Below, one piece after another: positions 35,390 through 48,819 of a stretch of DNA of 64,000 nucleotides. The number at the start of each line of letters is the position of its first letter. Position 1 is the stretch's first letter. This DNA is from Sympetrum striolatum. Its lineage: Eukaryota; Arthropoda; Insecta; Odonata; Libellulidae. The notes below the pieces were generated by a model. The model was not told the origin of the DNA. It made no database searches and saw only the letters and a list, made by a program, of their open reading frames with translations. Made by a program: the position numbers and the translations under genes. The stretch lies in NCBI GenBank assembly GCA_947579665.1, contig OX388347.1, forward strand, positions 24,544,562 to 24,608,561, in the 5' to 3' direction.

Positions 35390-36553
35390 ACACAGGCCGA
35401 CAAGGTTTTGGTAACATTGACGTCGTTTCTTGTTTCCTGATGCAGTTTTTGCGATAAATTCAGCAGTGTTTATGAAAATTGTCAACCACGTAAAGTTTTC
35501 GAGAATTTTCCATAAACATGAAATATACAAAGGAATTTTTTCGTTAATTATTATCTTTATATTTTTAGGTTGAAAACTCTCTAATTGTGTATCAGGAATG
35601 TTCAGTAGTTTATTAATTCACTATATTTACACTTAATTTACATTCCTAGACCAAAATCGAACAGTAACAAAATGGCGAGTTGACAAGGTCTCCGAAAAAG
35701 CGTGGATTTATGTACTCGCAAGCTCACTAAAACGCTCAATTCTCAAATAGGTTTTAATTTACAGAACATCATATACACTCATATTATAGTTCTTAAAACG
35801 TCCTTTATTCTAGCATACAATGTTATTCCGTTGCATTGGTTCTTGTTTATTTTTAGGCAGAGTACGGTTCTGTGCCACTCGCTTACAAGAAAAATCATCC
35901 AAGTTTGAATCCATCAATGCGTTCCCATTTTCAGCTGTAAACGTTTAGTTAATTAAACTTTCCGTACGAGAAGATTCATATTCACATAAATGAAAGAAAT
36001 TTGGCAGAAAAGGGATTCAGGAAATTTTTTAGCAGACTTTTTGGATTTGTTTGGCAATGTTCAAGAGTAAGTTCAGTGCTCATTTGTACCTCTTATATAA
36101 ACTATTTATATATAACATTTCAATAATATTTCCCTTTTTATATAAATAGTGTCTTCTTACTTCGTATAACAATTTTGAAATGAGAAAAACATACTCTAAC
36201 ATGATAAAACGGTTTAGGCAAACATGTGGAATTACGGTTGAGAAAAAAGGTGAAATTCACCATAACATAAAATTCGTACGTTTTTGTACTTTTCCGAATT
36301 TATATTTGTAATCATCAACATAATATTAGTTAAGGACAGCTAATACCAACCATGTTGCCGAAAACAATTATGTTTGCGATATAGGCAAATATGTGTACAA
36401 TTACGGAAACGAGAAATATATTAGTTACAATAACAAAAAAATCTTAATTGGTGGGATTTTTCTGATTTCATAGCTGTTATCAGCGACCCGAAATTAGTTA
36501 AGAACAGCTATTACCACCCATGTACCAGAGAAAAAGTTAAAATTGGTCGGCCT
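35390..36553 (+). mobile_element. TTA-flanked TIR element, copy B
   Basis: Starts TTA then CACAGGCCGACAAGG (35388 onward) and ends GGTCGGCCTATTTTA, the inverse of the left end with two changes, again next to TTA. Length ~1164 bp. Near the right end there is a ~168-bp tandem duplication: AGGCAAACATGTGGAATTAC (36216) recurs as AGGCAAATATGTGTACAATT (36384), and each copy closes with AGTTAAG-ACAGCTA-TACCA. Upstream landmarks match copies A and C (GAAAATTGTCAACCACG, TACGGTTCTGTGCCACTC, GCGTTCCCATTTTCAGC). It replaces the middle ~250 bp seen in A and C with unrelated sequence. No protein is encoded. TTA duplications and CACAGG ends hint at a CACTA- or Harbinger-type non-autonomous element, which is inference. 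Confidence 0.75.
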
Positions 36554-36835
36554 ATTTTATAATTACTTTTTAGTCCAAAATTCAGCATTCTTCAAGGAAC
36601 ATGCGTCGATTATCCACAGCTCTATTTTCTATTCATTTCTTGATTTTTTTAATGTATTTATCTGCCAATGCATTTCGAGTGTCTTCGTGCAAAATTCTGA
36701 AATCTTATTTTTCTAGGAAGGAACACCTCCTTGTTAGAGTTTCCTTCAAGTGGATTCGATATCATTGTAATAGTTATTTAAAATTTATAGAATAGACAAT
36801 AATGGAATATATAATAAATGCGACAAAAAGTGAGA
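36554..36835. other. Short spacer
   Basis: Frame 36601-36795 (64 codons) begins with a hydrophobic stretch but has no support as a gene. Confidence 0.4.
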
Positions 36836-37350
36836 GAGCACTGTTATTTCACTTGGGTAAGACCCCATCTGCAATATGCGGAGGGTGTATGGGATCCGGC
36901 GGATGAAACGTGCACCCGCGAACTCGAGAAAGTGCAGCGCAAGGCGATGCGTTTCTTAAAAATACTTCGATATAGGATCAAGCGTTAAAAAAATGCTCTC
37001 GGATGCAGATTGGGAATCATTGAAAGACAGGAGATTTGATGCTAAGCCGCGGTTGCTTGATAAATTCAGGGAAAGTACGTACATTTGCAGAAGTTACAAG
37101 ACGTATGATGCAGCCCCCGTGCTATTTCGGCTGATCCTATAATGAGCGAAAATTTAGAGAAAACGAGGCTAAGTCAAACCGTTTTTTTTTTTAATTTATT
37201 CTTTCCGTGAACAATAGGGGATAATAATGGAGTTAATAAATTGTTCGTATAACTAGCATTTGCACCCCTGCCAAACACCGAAAGGCGGTTTGCAGGGTAT
37301 TTACGTTGATGCAGTTTAAAAATTGTGTAACATAAATGTAGATCAATATC
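36836..37350 (+). pseudogene. LINE C-terminal fragment, frameshifted
   Basis: Plus-strand pieces of the region after the reverse transcriptase: LVRPHLQYAEGVWDP (from 36857), LEKVQRKAMRFLKI, then after a stop and frame change MLSDADWESLKDRRFDA, LLDKFRESTYICRSYKTYDA and FRLIL. The 3' part still reads LPNTERRFAGYLR before the UTR. There are at least two stops and frameshifts. It belongs to a CR1/jockey-like LINE different from the two on the minus strand. Related decayed sequence lies near 48.9 kb. Confidence 0.75.
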
Positions 37351-38767
37351 GGAATGTATTATACAGTGTTTTTAAATTTTCATCCATTATTTTTATAATA
37401 ATGCTAGAATTAATTCTTCTTTAGTAATCCAATGGATAATATTCTGTAAAAATCTGGGATGAATAAGGGAATTGAATTACACACAAATGAAAATAAAGAT
37501 TGAAGTATATTTTGAAGAAATATTAAGTCTAGAAAGATCTAAAAAATTATTTGACTTCCTATCAGCATAAACATCCTCAAAGAAAAGACGATTAGTGCCC
37601 AAATTTTATTGTGATCCTCATAAATGATAATGCTGAAAAGTTAATTTTGTCGGAGTTGGCTTACTATTAGTAGGTTTATATTTTCAATATATTTTTTTGG
37701 TTTACTTCGTTTGTAGCATTTTCATATGAGCCAGTATCTGTTGTTTTATCACACAACGTTGGTATGCTCCTCTTGAAACTTATAGTTGTATTTGTTTTCC
37801 CGAAAATATTCCTTTGTGAAATCATGTGGTACTGTTTATGCTAAATAAATTTCTATTAATATGATTGGAGTTCATCTCGAGCCTAAAATTACCTAAATAA
37901 GTCGAATGACAACACTAATAACAGTGTCGCGCATATTTGTGTGACACGCAAGTATTTACAGGTGTCTTACTGCTTGGAGGCATAAAGATATTTATATTTT
38001 TTTACTTTATTTCCTCATGTTTGACTCACGGTTTGTTTCGAAAAATATGGAAGTTGATAATGTTCCTCTGATGCATTGTAGTAGCTTTCTTAATCGTATT
38101 CCCAGATTTTTTGCTCTCAAAGGATTTCAATTTAGCGTTTACGGCGCATCAATTGCTACAGAAGTCGCTAAATAGTGTTTGTTGTTTTCACTCCTATTGT
38201 TTCAAGGTTCATTTTTCAGCCCTTGAATAATGGGATTCCTTTTTCGCAATTTTCGAATTATTAATTTTATAAATCAAGAATCAAGAAACGTAATCGCATC
38301 TACTATAATTATGTCCGCATATTGGAGTGGTGCAATACTATAATTATGTCGAAATATTTACCTAGAATGAGAAGTTTTATTCCGAGAAAACATCATTTAT
38401 AAAAAGGCATATAATTATGCATCCCTCTCGAAATGTTGGATTTATTTTTAAGAAATACATAATGGTTTACTCTTAAATATCATGATAGTATTGGAGCCTA
38501 ATTATTGAATAATCTTATACGAATTTGGCTGAAATTGTAAGCCTTTATTGTAACATATACCACCGCTCTCCCATGATAATGTATAGCGACATCTATATTA
38601 TACTACTCTGACGTCTAATATTAACTACATATTACTGATTTCTATTATCTCATTTTTTTCTTATTCACATATTTTTTATAAAAGATTTTGGATAAACCTA
38701 ATTAAACTAAATAGATACTTTAGTTACTTATGAAAATCCCCCGACTTATATATTAGAATATGTACAC
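37351..38767. other. AT-rich DNA, nothing recognised
   Basis: A small direct duplication (CTATAATTATGTC at about 38302 and 38338) is the only pattern seen. Confidence 0.5.
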
Positions 38768-38838
38768 TCCTGGCCAAAATTAACGCAGCACCTCCCTAGC
38801 GATCCTTACGGCCGGTGCTGCGCTAATTTTGGCCAGGA
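38768..38838. mobile_element. 71-bp palindromic Tc1-like mini-MITE
   Basis: TCCTGGCCAAAATTAACGCA plus GCACC (38768-38792) is matched by its inverse at 38814-38838 with a single mismatch, leaving a 21-base loop. The CACTCCTGGCCAAAATTA-type end is typical of Tc1-like inverted repeats, and TA precedes CACTCC at 38763-38764. It appears to be two terminal repeats with nearly everything between them lost. The right-hand target TA is not clear. Confidence 0.75.
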
Positions 38839-41800
38839 CTGTGCTTACTATCTACGAATACGAATTCGGAATATGTGCTAGGCTTATATAACTAACTTAA
38901 AAAACATGTTCATAGTTTATTTTGTAATTCTAGTAAGTAATACGCACTTTAGAGTTATTAGCTGAAATTTTTATTGTAGCCAAAACCAAGCCAATGTTTT
39001 ACTAATATTTTCCAAGGTAGACGAATTTTGGAGGTTACTGTTGTAATAAGACAATGTCGTCTTAGAATAGCACAAAGATATTTGAGGAGACTAAATCTTT
39101 AGAAAGGCTATGCTCTGAAGGACATGGTAGAGATATTTAAAATTTGAAGAGAAAATTACGCATGGTCTATTTTGTTAGAGGAGAAAATAAGCTAATTAAA
39201 TTCAAGATAATTGTATTTGCAATCAAATAACTACTTTCTTTGCTGCGTCTGTTCTATATTTCAGGAAAAATAAAATTAATATCATATGGAGTAGCTCTTG
39301 TGTTATGTATGTACCAGGCACAACTTGAGGTAGATGTACCTGAATGTACGACTAATTACAAGAATTTTCCACTGACATATTAATTGAGTATTATCCTTTG
39401 TCTTATCCTTAAACTATCCGAGGGATTATCTTTCGCTTACGTAAATACTGTCGTACTTAGGTTCATACATGCATTTATAACAACCGTGATTCTTATATGT
39501 ATCAATTCACCAATATTTCCGAAAGGGATAGCATGTTGATGGCCTTATGTCTGTAACGCTCCTCGATACTTTCCCCTATACTAACTACATATCTCCCTAC
39601 GTCAAGATCGATGTAACCTACCATTTTTAGATAACAAAGTCTATCAGTATTATTTCGTCTCAACGGACTCTTATTAGCTCTCATTCTTTTTATTCTCCTT
39701 CAGTTTAATCAGATGCTTCTCGTCAGACTCATTTCCTAACAATAAGAGCAACCTATAAGCAGTTATCTTAGTAGATTTAGACATTTCTTACTGTCTAGTC
39801 CGAGTGATGGTAAAGTTTTCAAAAGAGGCAGAAAATCGATGTAAAGTCATTATGACAATAATCATATTCAGCTAAATTTAAACGATTTTATTCAAAACAT
39901 TTCCATGAATAAATTTAGGAGGTATTAATTTTTCGTTACGGTTACTTCAGGATTTATTTTAATTCTCTCTGATAAATTTCCATGCTTCAAGACTAAAATT
40001 ATTTCTTTCCGTTCGCTTTCCTACAAACTAAATTGTATCTTCTTCTTTTCCATCCTCGGTATTGGAGTATACTTTGCGTACGCTATTGTAGATTCCCTGA
40101 ATGAAATCGAGCAGAATATGTAACTCAAAGTTTGGAATAAAGAGATTTATGCAGAGATTCCAATAACAAACAGTTTCTTCATCAAAAGAATTCATGAAAA
40201 TGAAGATTATGATGAAAAACCGTAAATAGTAGACAACATTCCCTCCAGCCGACAAAAGTATCTCCCTAATTCAACAGCTTTTTTATTTTAAATTTATTAC
40301 GATTCCATATTTTATTAAAAATGTAATTTTTAAACCATTGACGTCAGTATGTTAATAAAAATTAAAATTTTTCAAAATATTATTAAGCCGCTGAAATTCC
40401 AGAAGAATGAGTTTCTGCGTCATAAATTCTTTTCATTTCACAAATCCTTGGTTTTCGGGGTAAAGTTTTGAAACTGAAATGCTTGACCACATCCCAAATA
40501 TCAGCGATATTTACATAAAAAATATATCAGATCTAAACCCGGCGTTTTTATTTAAAATTCATTGAGAACAGCAAAAATGACCGCGACTCTTTTATAATTA
40601 ATAAAGATTGTGGTTCTAACAGTTATCAATAAAATTTACATTCTCGTGCATTCTCATAAGTTCAGTTATACCATGTAAAAGTTACTTTAGATAGAATCAA
40701 GGTAAAAATAGCATCTGGAAAATTAGTAATATATTGATATTTATAATTGGATAAATGCATGGACTTTCACTTAGGCTGCAGAAAGGGCGGGGCAGCAGGG
40801 GAATGTGCCCAATCGCAACTGGAAAGGGCGAAAGATAAAAACAACGAAATAGCAGCGCTCAAAAACTGTTCTCGTCTTGGGGATTCTTGTAAGATGTGAA
40901 AGACTATCCTGGAAAAAATTAGATGGATGACAGTGACGAGAGTAGACAGAAAGATCCGTTCTCTGTCAGGAGTATAAATAGATGGAGATGTTGAAAATTT
41001 ATTCAGAAGTAATTTTAAAAGAATCATATAATAATCATCATAAGCATAGGTTTGGAGACATTTATTATGACAATAATTTGGAACTTATATTTACATCCCG
41101 AAATCTACATAAATGATCACAAATAATAATGGTATACAATTGACTATTCTTACTTTTATCTACGTATACATCATACGCCTACTTTCAACTTATGGCAGGG
41201 GTTCATGCTCTATGACTCTACTGCACTAAATGATTTTGCATACAATTGGCAGAAAAAAATTAATTTTGGAAACAAGTCGTTCTAGCATCCAATTCCTTCA
41301 TCTTCTATACACTGTCTGAACGACCTTACTAACTAGGAGGACGCAATGTGTCGGCTACATCCTCTAAATACATACTTTTTCTGATATTCTTAAGTAAATT
41401 AAACCTTTGGTTAAATCTTATACCTTCTATGATTATCAACCGGAGTCCTGAAGAATTTGAGTAACTCTCACTGAGTTTTCATTGCAAGTCTTGGCATAAC
41501 CTCTATGGTCTTTTGTTAATTTTCCTAATACACAAATCCAACACTTTTTAGCAGAATTTCATATATTAAATACATACTACTCAAGGTGAGGGTTTACTAC
41601 TGCTAAGAACACCGCTCGTGGACTTTTTATTTGCTCTTACCGACCATTCTCTCAACGAAGTCGGATTTCTTGAGTTCGATCACAAATATTACCCCATGTT
41701 AAGTTATTCCGGAGGTCTGCCCTAAGATGTTTCACTGTTTCTACTGTTACTAGGTTTTTTCCTAGTTTTTTCCCTATTCAATATCTATATCCACCTGGTA

Positions 41801-42529
41801 TCCCACCTAATAACAAATTTATATAATTTTAAGTTTCCTCTAAAACTTCTAATGAAAATGTTTGAAGTATTTCGCGGGATTATTAAATTATTTTCTCAAT
41901 ATCGTTGAGTGATTCAGTTTTACTTTTTCCGCAAAAGTGTTTATTTTCTACGTTTCTTTACAGCACAGATATGGTTTTATCGTTCATACACAATGACGGT
42001 TAATTGAGGCTCGAATTACAGATTTTGTTTGTTTTCCCAGTACATGGCAATTAATTTGACGAAATACTATACGAGTTTCGATTTTCCTGTTATTTCAAAC
42101 CTTGCTAATTCTAGGTTTTCTCCAAATATCAAGCGGCTTATATTTTTAATCTTTTTGGTACATTCCACATTCCACAATCCATTGGTATGATTCCACATTC
42201 ATCATCAATTTTTTTCTATAACTGTATTTATATATTTCGATCGCAGGTACTTTATTCTAAATATTTTTTCCGTAGAACATTTTTAAAGATATCAGTTATC
42301 GTACATTTCGAGACCCTACAAAATCCCTCGATTAAAGAGACTCTTTAATTTAAAATATGTGAACGTAGTTCTCAATATTTGTGGAAGTAATTGGTACGGA
42401 ACATAGTATTTCATTAAAGAAAATCATGTTTTATTTGCGAAAAAGGCTTGGAGTCTCATTTGGATTTTTATTAGAAATTACAATAAATGATTGATTTTAA
42501 AATTTCTGTCAGAGGGAATCAATCACGTA
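38839..42529. other. AT-rich DNA, no supported gene
   Basis: The 86-codon minus-strand frame 41027-40767 overlaps a small G-rich patch (about 40776-40830) and has no recognisable domain. Frames 39502-39684 and 40028-40255 also lack motifs. Confidence 0.45.
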
Positions 42530-42740
42530 TTGGTGGAGAGGGGCCCTCGCTTCCGGTGCTTTCACGTCACGATTCCCTCATCTAGGCGCTGGCAACCGCC
42601 CGCTTCTCGCTCTATTGTGATGGACTATCTCCAACCCTAGAAGCCATACTTGTCTATCATTAAGGGTTTATACTTCGGCAGCACGTCAAAGATATGAAAT
42701 TTTGAAAGAATTCTCGCGTCAATTCGCGCGTCTCGTCTAC
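42530..42740. other. GC-rich island, function unknown
   Basis: A short patch much richer in G+C and CpG than its surroundings, with GGGGCCCTCGCTTCCGG, a CRE-like TCACGTCACG and GGCGCTGGCAACCGCCCGC. All frames contain stops. It could be a regulatory element, a non-coding exon or an old repeat; I cannot tell which. Confidence 0.35.
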
Positions 42741-45138
42741 CACTATTACATGTATCTCTTTTCAGTATTCAGGTTATAATATACTCGTAGATGCAGTCTA
42801 TACAGCATTTAAGCATATTTTTTACTTGAGTTTTTAGTAAATTCAATAGGTCAGGTAAGTGGCTGTATCTCCGAGAAATTAATAACATTTCTCTTAATAT
42901 CTATTTTATTACTTCACATTAACAAAGATACACTGAAATAAATATGAATGAGCATCGTTGAGCTATTGAAATTTTCAAGCTTTCATAAAATATATATCAA
43001 CTCGGAAATTCCAGTAATTTAAACAAATTAATTATGTGAAAAAAGATTTACACGAAAGTGAGGGAGAAAAGTAGTTTGATTTAATAGCTTGTTGGAAGAA
43101 TAATTAAGAATAAGATGAAGGAGTGACAAAAAATCAGTGAGTGACATGGAGGAAATAGCGTATGAAAGTAGCTATTAGAATAATTGAACGGGAAGAAAAT
43201 GCACGATCCTCGCTGATTATAGATCTGTAGAACGACTGCAACAGATTGACTACAAATTTAGCCACCAAATGAAGCAAATTAAAAATATGTATCAGCAAGT
43301 ATTAGCGTCTTATGTAATGAAATAATTAAGCTTTACAGTCTAAATAATTGCAAATCTCGTGTAAAGAACGCAGGGTATAATGAAAGGGGTTTTCAAGTCT
43401 TCCATAAGTTGCAAAAGCGACAATCTATATTGCGAACTTTTCAGGCTAACTTTTTCTTACATGATATAAGGATGGATATGGGCAACTATTTAAGCCCCAA
43501 AGACCTCTTATATCTGACATACGTTTAAAACGATCTTACTAGAAATCTTAAGAATAACACTGCTAATAGATAGAATTTTAATGAATTAGTGCTGCGTTCT
43601 CAATTAAATGTAAGATAAGAAACATGTGGAGTTATCTGTTAGATATTTGATTTCCGTTTTCAAAGATTTACGCTTCAAAATTGAGGATAGTGTTGAAAGC
43701 GACTTACAGAATGATTGAATTTGGTATTAAAAATTGTAGTTGTCAATAAAATCATCAACGTATTGAAGATTTATATTCCTAATAATGGATATTCAGGCAA
43801 CCGATTTTGCTTTGAAACGTATTCCTATCTTAAAATAGCATTCATGCAACAATGGAAAGTTTTCTTGAGTAATTCTTTATTAATCTGACAAATAAAAACT
43901 TTTCATCAGAGATAAATGGTAAATTTCAGTGGAATATATTTTTTAAGATTATACTTTCTATTTCATCTCAGGAGACAGGACTGTAATCCAATTTAGTGAG
44001 GTTGGGCGTTCAATTCGGCTCTATTCCCTCCTTCATCGACTTATTCTTTAATTAAATCAACTCACTTTTCTTCATCATCTCCTTTTTTTACTATAATTTA
44101 TTTTAATTCATAATCATATATTCATAATGAATTAATTAAAGCTTTATTTATAAGAATTTAGCGGTAAATGCGGTATAGCAAGGCTATACACTAGGTGCCA
44201 AACCTTTTGATTTCATATAAATTTCAGCTTGGACCATAAATGAAAATCACACAATGCTTACATACCTGAGTATTTCTACTATTTAACGGACGACTGAATT
44301 TCCAAATAAATCCAGTTTGGAAGACGGTGCTCCTTATTTTTTATTTCATACGTAAAGACATAATCCCAACATTGAACGTTGTCATTTACCATACACACAT
44401 TTATTCGACGATTACAAATGTCACAAACGGTACTTCGTCGTAATTAATATCATAATGAGAATGATAAGGAAATGAATCAATTAATTTCTAAAATTCCTTT
44501 GTTTAATTAAGTGCGATAACACTCTCTACTTCCGTGCCGTAGATTTATTTTATTTAGTACTTCTACGGTGGACATGGCTTTATTTGCAATGATTTACCTT
44601 ATACAAGAAGATTGATTAGATTAAAAAGAAAGACATTTTGGCATTGTAGGTGTCCTCTTATTAGAGTATATACTCTTTTAATGAATAAATATGAAGATTT
44701 TTAAAAACAAAATTCATATTTGAAGAAAGTCGGAAATTATAGCAATCATATTGACCATTGGACTATGTGGAATAGTTACAGCTAGTAACTGCCATCTAGT
44801 AACAGATACATTAGTCATACACTTATAAATTAAGATAATAATGTCTTACCAAATTACGTTATATGTCTCTTCACCGTTTCTTTATATTTGCACTTCGATG
44901 ATAATGCTAACATTTTTGGGCGTGGTATTTCATGATATACTGCAAACTAATCCGCTAATATTTAGTAAATACTATCAAATTATATCGTTACGTACTCAAA
45001 ATTCTTCGACTAAGGTCATCTCAAATATTTGAAAAATGTATATGTACTATAAAATTTCTGAAATTGCATGAAATAATTACTATTACGTGTATCTATCAAT
45101 TTTTATGAAATAGTAGGTATTTTGAAAGAATACGTTGA
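42741..45138. other. AT-rich DNA, nothing recognised
   Basis: No frame, repeat or element terminus is supported. Confidence 0.5.
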
Positions 45139-45402
45139 AGAGTATCGCTCCTGAAATTCCTTCCGGAAAAGGTTAAAACCTTCGCAACGGAAATCGCGTT
45201 TGAGAATTTTCTAGACGGTATTCCACATGAAAGCCTAAAATTCGTAATCGACGCGGCTCAAACAAAGATGGCGGACGGCCGTCGCCCAGAACAAGTTTGG
45301 TGGCTCTGCTTGATAGCGACTCTCTATGACAACGGCGAACTAGTGAACTTGTGCATAGGCTGCGATTGCAGAATTCTATGCTTTGCAGGTCTAGCTGAAT
45401 AG
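45139..45402 (+). CDS. Candidate host exon in GC-rich island
   Basis: This frame is open for 87 codons in a patch of near-even GC, unlike its AT-rich surroundings. It reads LLKFLPEKVKTFATEIAFEN, then FLDGIPHESLKFVIDAAQTK, then MADGRRPEQVWWLCLIATLY, then DNGELVNLC. The composition is protein-like and amphipathic; no family is recognised. The only internal ATG is at 45268, inside AAAGATGGCGGAC, which resembles a YY1-type site often found at start codons of housekeeping genes. A donor-like CTTTGCAG|GT lies at 45388-45389. Either it is an internal exon without its own start, or a first exon from 45268 to 45388. No upstream acceptor with a good pyrimidine tract is visible. The GC-rich character continues to about 45515. 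Confidence 0.35.
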   Translation, partial: RVSLLKFLPEKVKTFATEIAFENFLDGIPHESLKFVIDAAQTKMADGRRPEQVWWLCLIATLYDNGELVNLCIGCDCRILCFAGLAE

Positions 45403-45515
45403 AAAAAATTAGGGCTCGAGTAGAAAGGGTCCGAGTATTTCTCTGTGGGGGAAGCTTAGCGAAGTTGAGGAAGTAAATCGGCGAAGCTTCATCGAGGCTG
45501 GACTACAGTAATGGT

Positions 45516-48500
45516 ACGATACCCATATGATAAAGTCACATAACACTTCAACTCTAACATTCTTAACATTTATTATAATAATTCTTAATTCACACTAATC
45601 TGCAAGCGTTAGATAAGTTTTAAAATGAATTTCCCTTAGTTTAGGAGGATTATACAACGAAAAATTAACGGTTTTGAAATATAAATTATAAAACTTTATG
45701 ACCTATAAATTACACTCTCAAATATCAATTTCAAGCCGAACTTTATTTAACCATTTTGTCTACACCCGAAAACCCACTACGGAGCATATTTGCTTGTACG
45801 TACGTCGATCAAAAAATAACTTTCTCTTGGAGCCTTCGAATTTTCTTAAATAGGTCCTATCTTAATTAAATAGTACTATTATAAAATTGCTATGTCTGTA
45901 TGAGCAAAAGCAATCTAATAGAAATTGAATATCTATAGAAACCCGAGTATCTCCAATAAAAGTATTCAATATTGGTTGAATTAATACTTTGCTATTATTT
46001 TATCCATTCACGAACTTTATGTATGCTGCATAATAAAAGGTCACATTCTCAATTCCAATTTTGGTCGAACAATTTCTATTGCATTAAACATTTTGACATG
46101 CATCGTTTAACGTTGCTTTTGCAAGCTTTTTTCGAATTGATTGCAGAATTCTCTGCCTATGATTTTCAGCTTCATATTATTGTTTTTACACTAGATTCGA
46201 TACGAAACGAGTGTGATTGTTTCTAAAATAACTATTTAATGCTTACCTAATAATCATCTAGCCATTTGGTGGATAAACTAGGTTGAAACATTGAATGAAG
46301 ATATTTAGAAAGAGATATTACATTGATATTCTATGTGAATAAAAAGTTACTGGTTTTCCACGTATAATGAAGAAAACGGATAATTTCTAGCACTGCCTGT
46401 TCTACCTTATTTCATATTTCAAATACGCAAGTCATTTTTGAGACGCCTAATGGAAGGACTTCGTAATTTTCCCTTACATTAAAATAGATTGGACAATTCT
46501 TCTTTGGATTTATTTGGAGAAATAGGACGCGGAATTATATATTCGTTTCTCTTCAAATTAGAAAACTGAGAGAAATTGCTGAATATACCAATGGTGTGTT
46601 TGGAAATAGGAAGAGTAATAAAATTATTGCCGATGGAAATAATTCCACTAATTCCTTGACACAATTTACAAGATCCTTCACCACTATAATTAATCTATTT
46701 CTTTGGTTTTCTTCCTTCTCTAATTGGTTTTACGAAAAGAAACTATCCGTGTAACGGTGAAGAATTTGCAGCATCCCAAATCTACCAAATCTTGATGTTA
46801 TATTTTACCGGCTTTGAAGAAAAACACTGTGCTGGCATGAAGGAAAAAATTAATGTACATAACTACTGCTCATATAGTCTGCTTATATATTTTACAAAAT
46901 ATGGAAGGGAAATCAGAATTTTCAACGAAACACACCATCGCAGTTCTACGTTGTATCCCTTCTTTCAAACCCACTCCAAGATAATTCCTCGATAACCCCA
47001 AAAAATCCATTCTCCTTCATCACAAAATATAGTTTTCTATCTGTAGGTTTCGCAGGTTTTTCACTCTTCCTTCTTGTGAGTGTTTTCCTGCAGTGGAAAT
47101 TTTTTCCTGAGCCCTCAGGTTAGGTTTTTAAATCCATATATTTGTTTTCTTCGTGTACTTTTGCAAACTATCTCTTTTTTCTGTTTCTCATATGACGATG
47201 GGTTAGATGTAAGAAGAGACTTCCTTGTCTCAATCTCGCCCGAATAAAGACCTTTTATTATTATGAATATTTCATATGCAACGGTATCTTTTAAAAATCA
47301 CAGAACGAAACTATGGGATCGGTATACTGCGCAAGAATCCGGATTTCTCAGTCGGAGAACAACTTTATAAACGAAACATAAATTTTGCGATGAAGCAGAT
47401 CTGTGATGTATCTTATTAAGGTATCAAGGAGAAGGTAAAATACTTCTTAAAAACAAGTAGCATCTGGTACCCTTTTGACATAAAAGTGACCACTCTATAC
47501 AACCATTAAGCCATAAAAATGCTGGTTATACAAATAATACTTCCTTTTTTATGAACCAGAGCAGGTCACTTGATTTAAGAATCTACATTGCTCTCTCTAT
47601 GACGCCTATTCATCAAATTAATATGCAATGGAAACGAAATCAATAGTATTAATATTTATAAATAAGAAAAGGGTGAGGGTAGCCAAAAGCATAACAACGT
47701 GTGTAAATTTGGGTGCGTACGCAAGCGTTAAAGATTAAATGTGACCCCAAAATTAGTACCTTTATACATAAGTACGTTTGTAAAAATTAGATCATTTTAT
47801 AATAAATCATAGCTAGGTCTCTTATTGAGTGAATGAGTCTATGGTGGTTATATGGTTACTAAACTAGGATACATATATTCTGTGTAGTTGGATTACAAAA
47901 ACTATTATTCTCAGAACCAAAAAATATTCTCGTTAAGTCGATAGCCTCCCTTTCAAATTTTTCAACAATAAAAAAGGAGCACAACCATCGATTTGTACTC
48001 ATTCTATTGCATATAAAATTCAAAACTATCCCTAAAAATCGCGATTATTCTTTGAAGAGCTCCATAGAGCTTATCTTATCCACAGGCATATATTCTGTAC
48101 CACTAGATGTTAATTAAATTAATGTATAAGCTGCAAAGTCTAACCTGATAATTGTTCCCACTCTCTTAATAAGGAGTGATGCAATTGCCGTACATAAAAG
48201 ATAATCCATATAATGAATATAATTCGCATTGTTGGGAGAAATCGTTTAGTCAAAGGTTAAAGCTCTTTCTAATCTATACCGAGAATTCTTAAAATTGTTC
48301 TGTTTGTTGTTTACTATTGTTGCCAAGGAAGAAATAAGGTTTAGTACAAAGTTTTATTAATAAATTAGCTTTAAGACAAATGTTTACTTTAGAATTTGGA
48401 AGTCACGGTTGAGGAAAGCTGTAATGGAAATGGAAAACAGTAATGCCATTATTTCGAACATTTTCTATTTTTCGATAAAAAAACTCTTAATTAGGGTAAT

Positions 48501-48819
48501 TATCAGAGCAAATCTCCTCTGAAAATTTCTAGAAAGTTAATTTGTTTATTTTCTGTTTAAATATGTGCACCATGTGCGTGGAATTTACAATTATTGCAAA
48601 TCTAATTAAGATGCTGAACAAACGTTGTGTGCCAGTATGTCTGCATAGAGTACTGTCGGCACCCATTTCTGATGATTCTGTTAACTTATATGACTAAACA
48701 TAGTGCTTTACCAAATAGGTATCATAGACATTGTCATAGTCATAGACATTGAAATTTCCATTATTCTTAGAAACCGAATTCTTGATGGCTATTACACATT
48801 TCCCCCATCTGGAATATAA
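45516..48819. other. AT-rich DNA, no supported gene
   Basis: Frames 45972-46226, 46479-46664 (minus) and 46792-46995 have no recognisable domain. No repeats were recognised. Confidence 0.5.

Noticed and set aside
40767..41027. 86-codon minus-strand frame with hydrophobic segment
   Set aside because: No start context, no domain, and it partly reads a simple G-rich patch.
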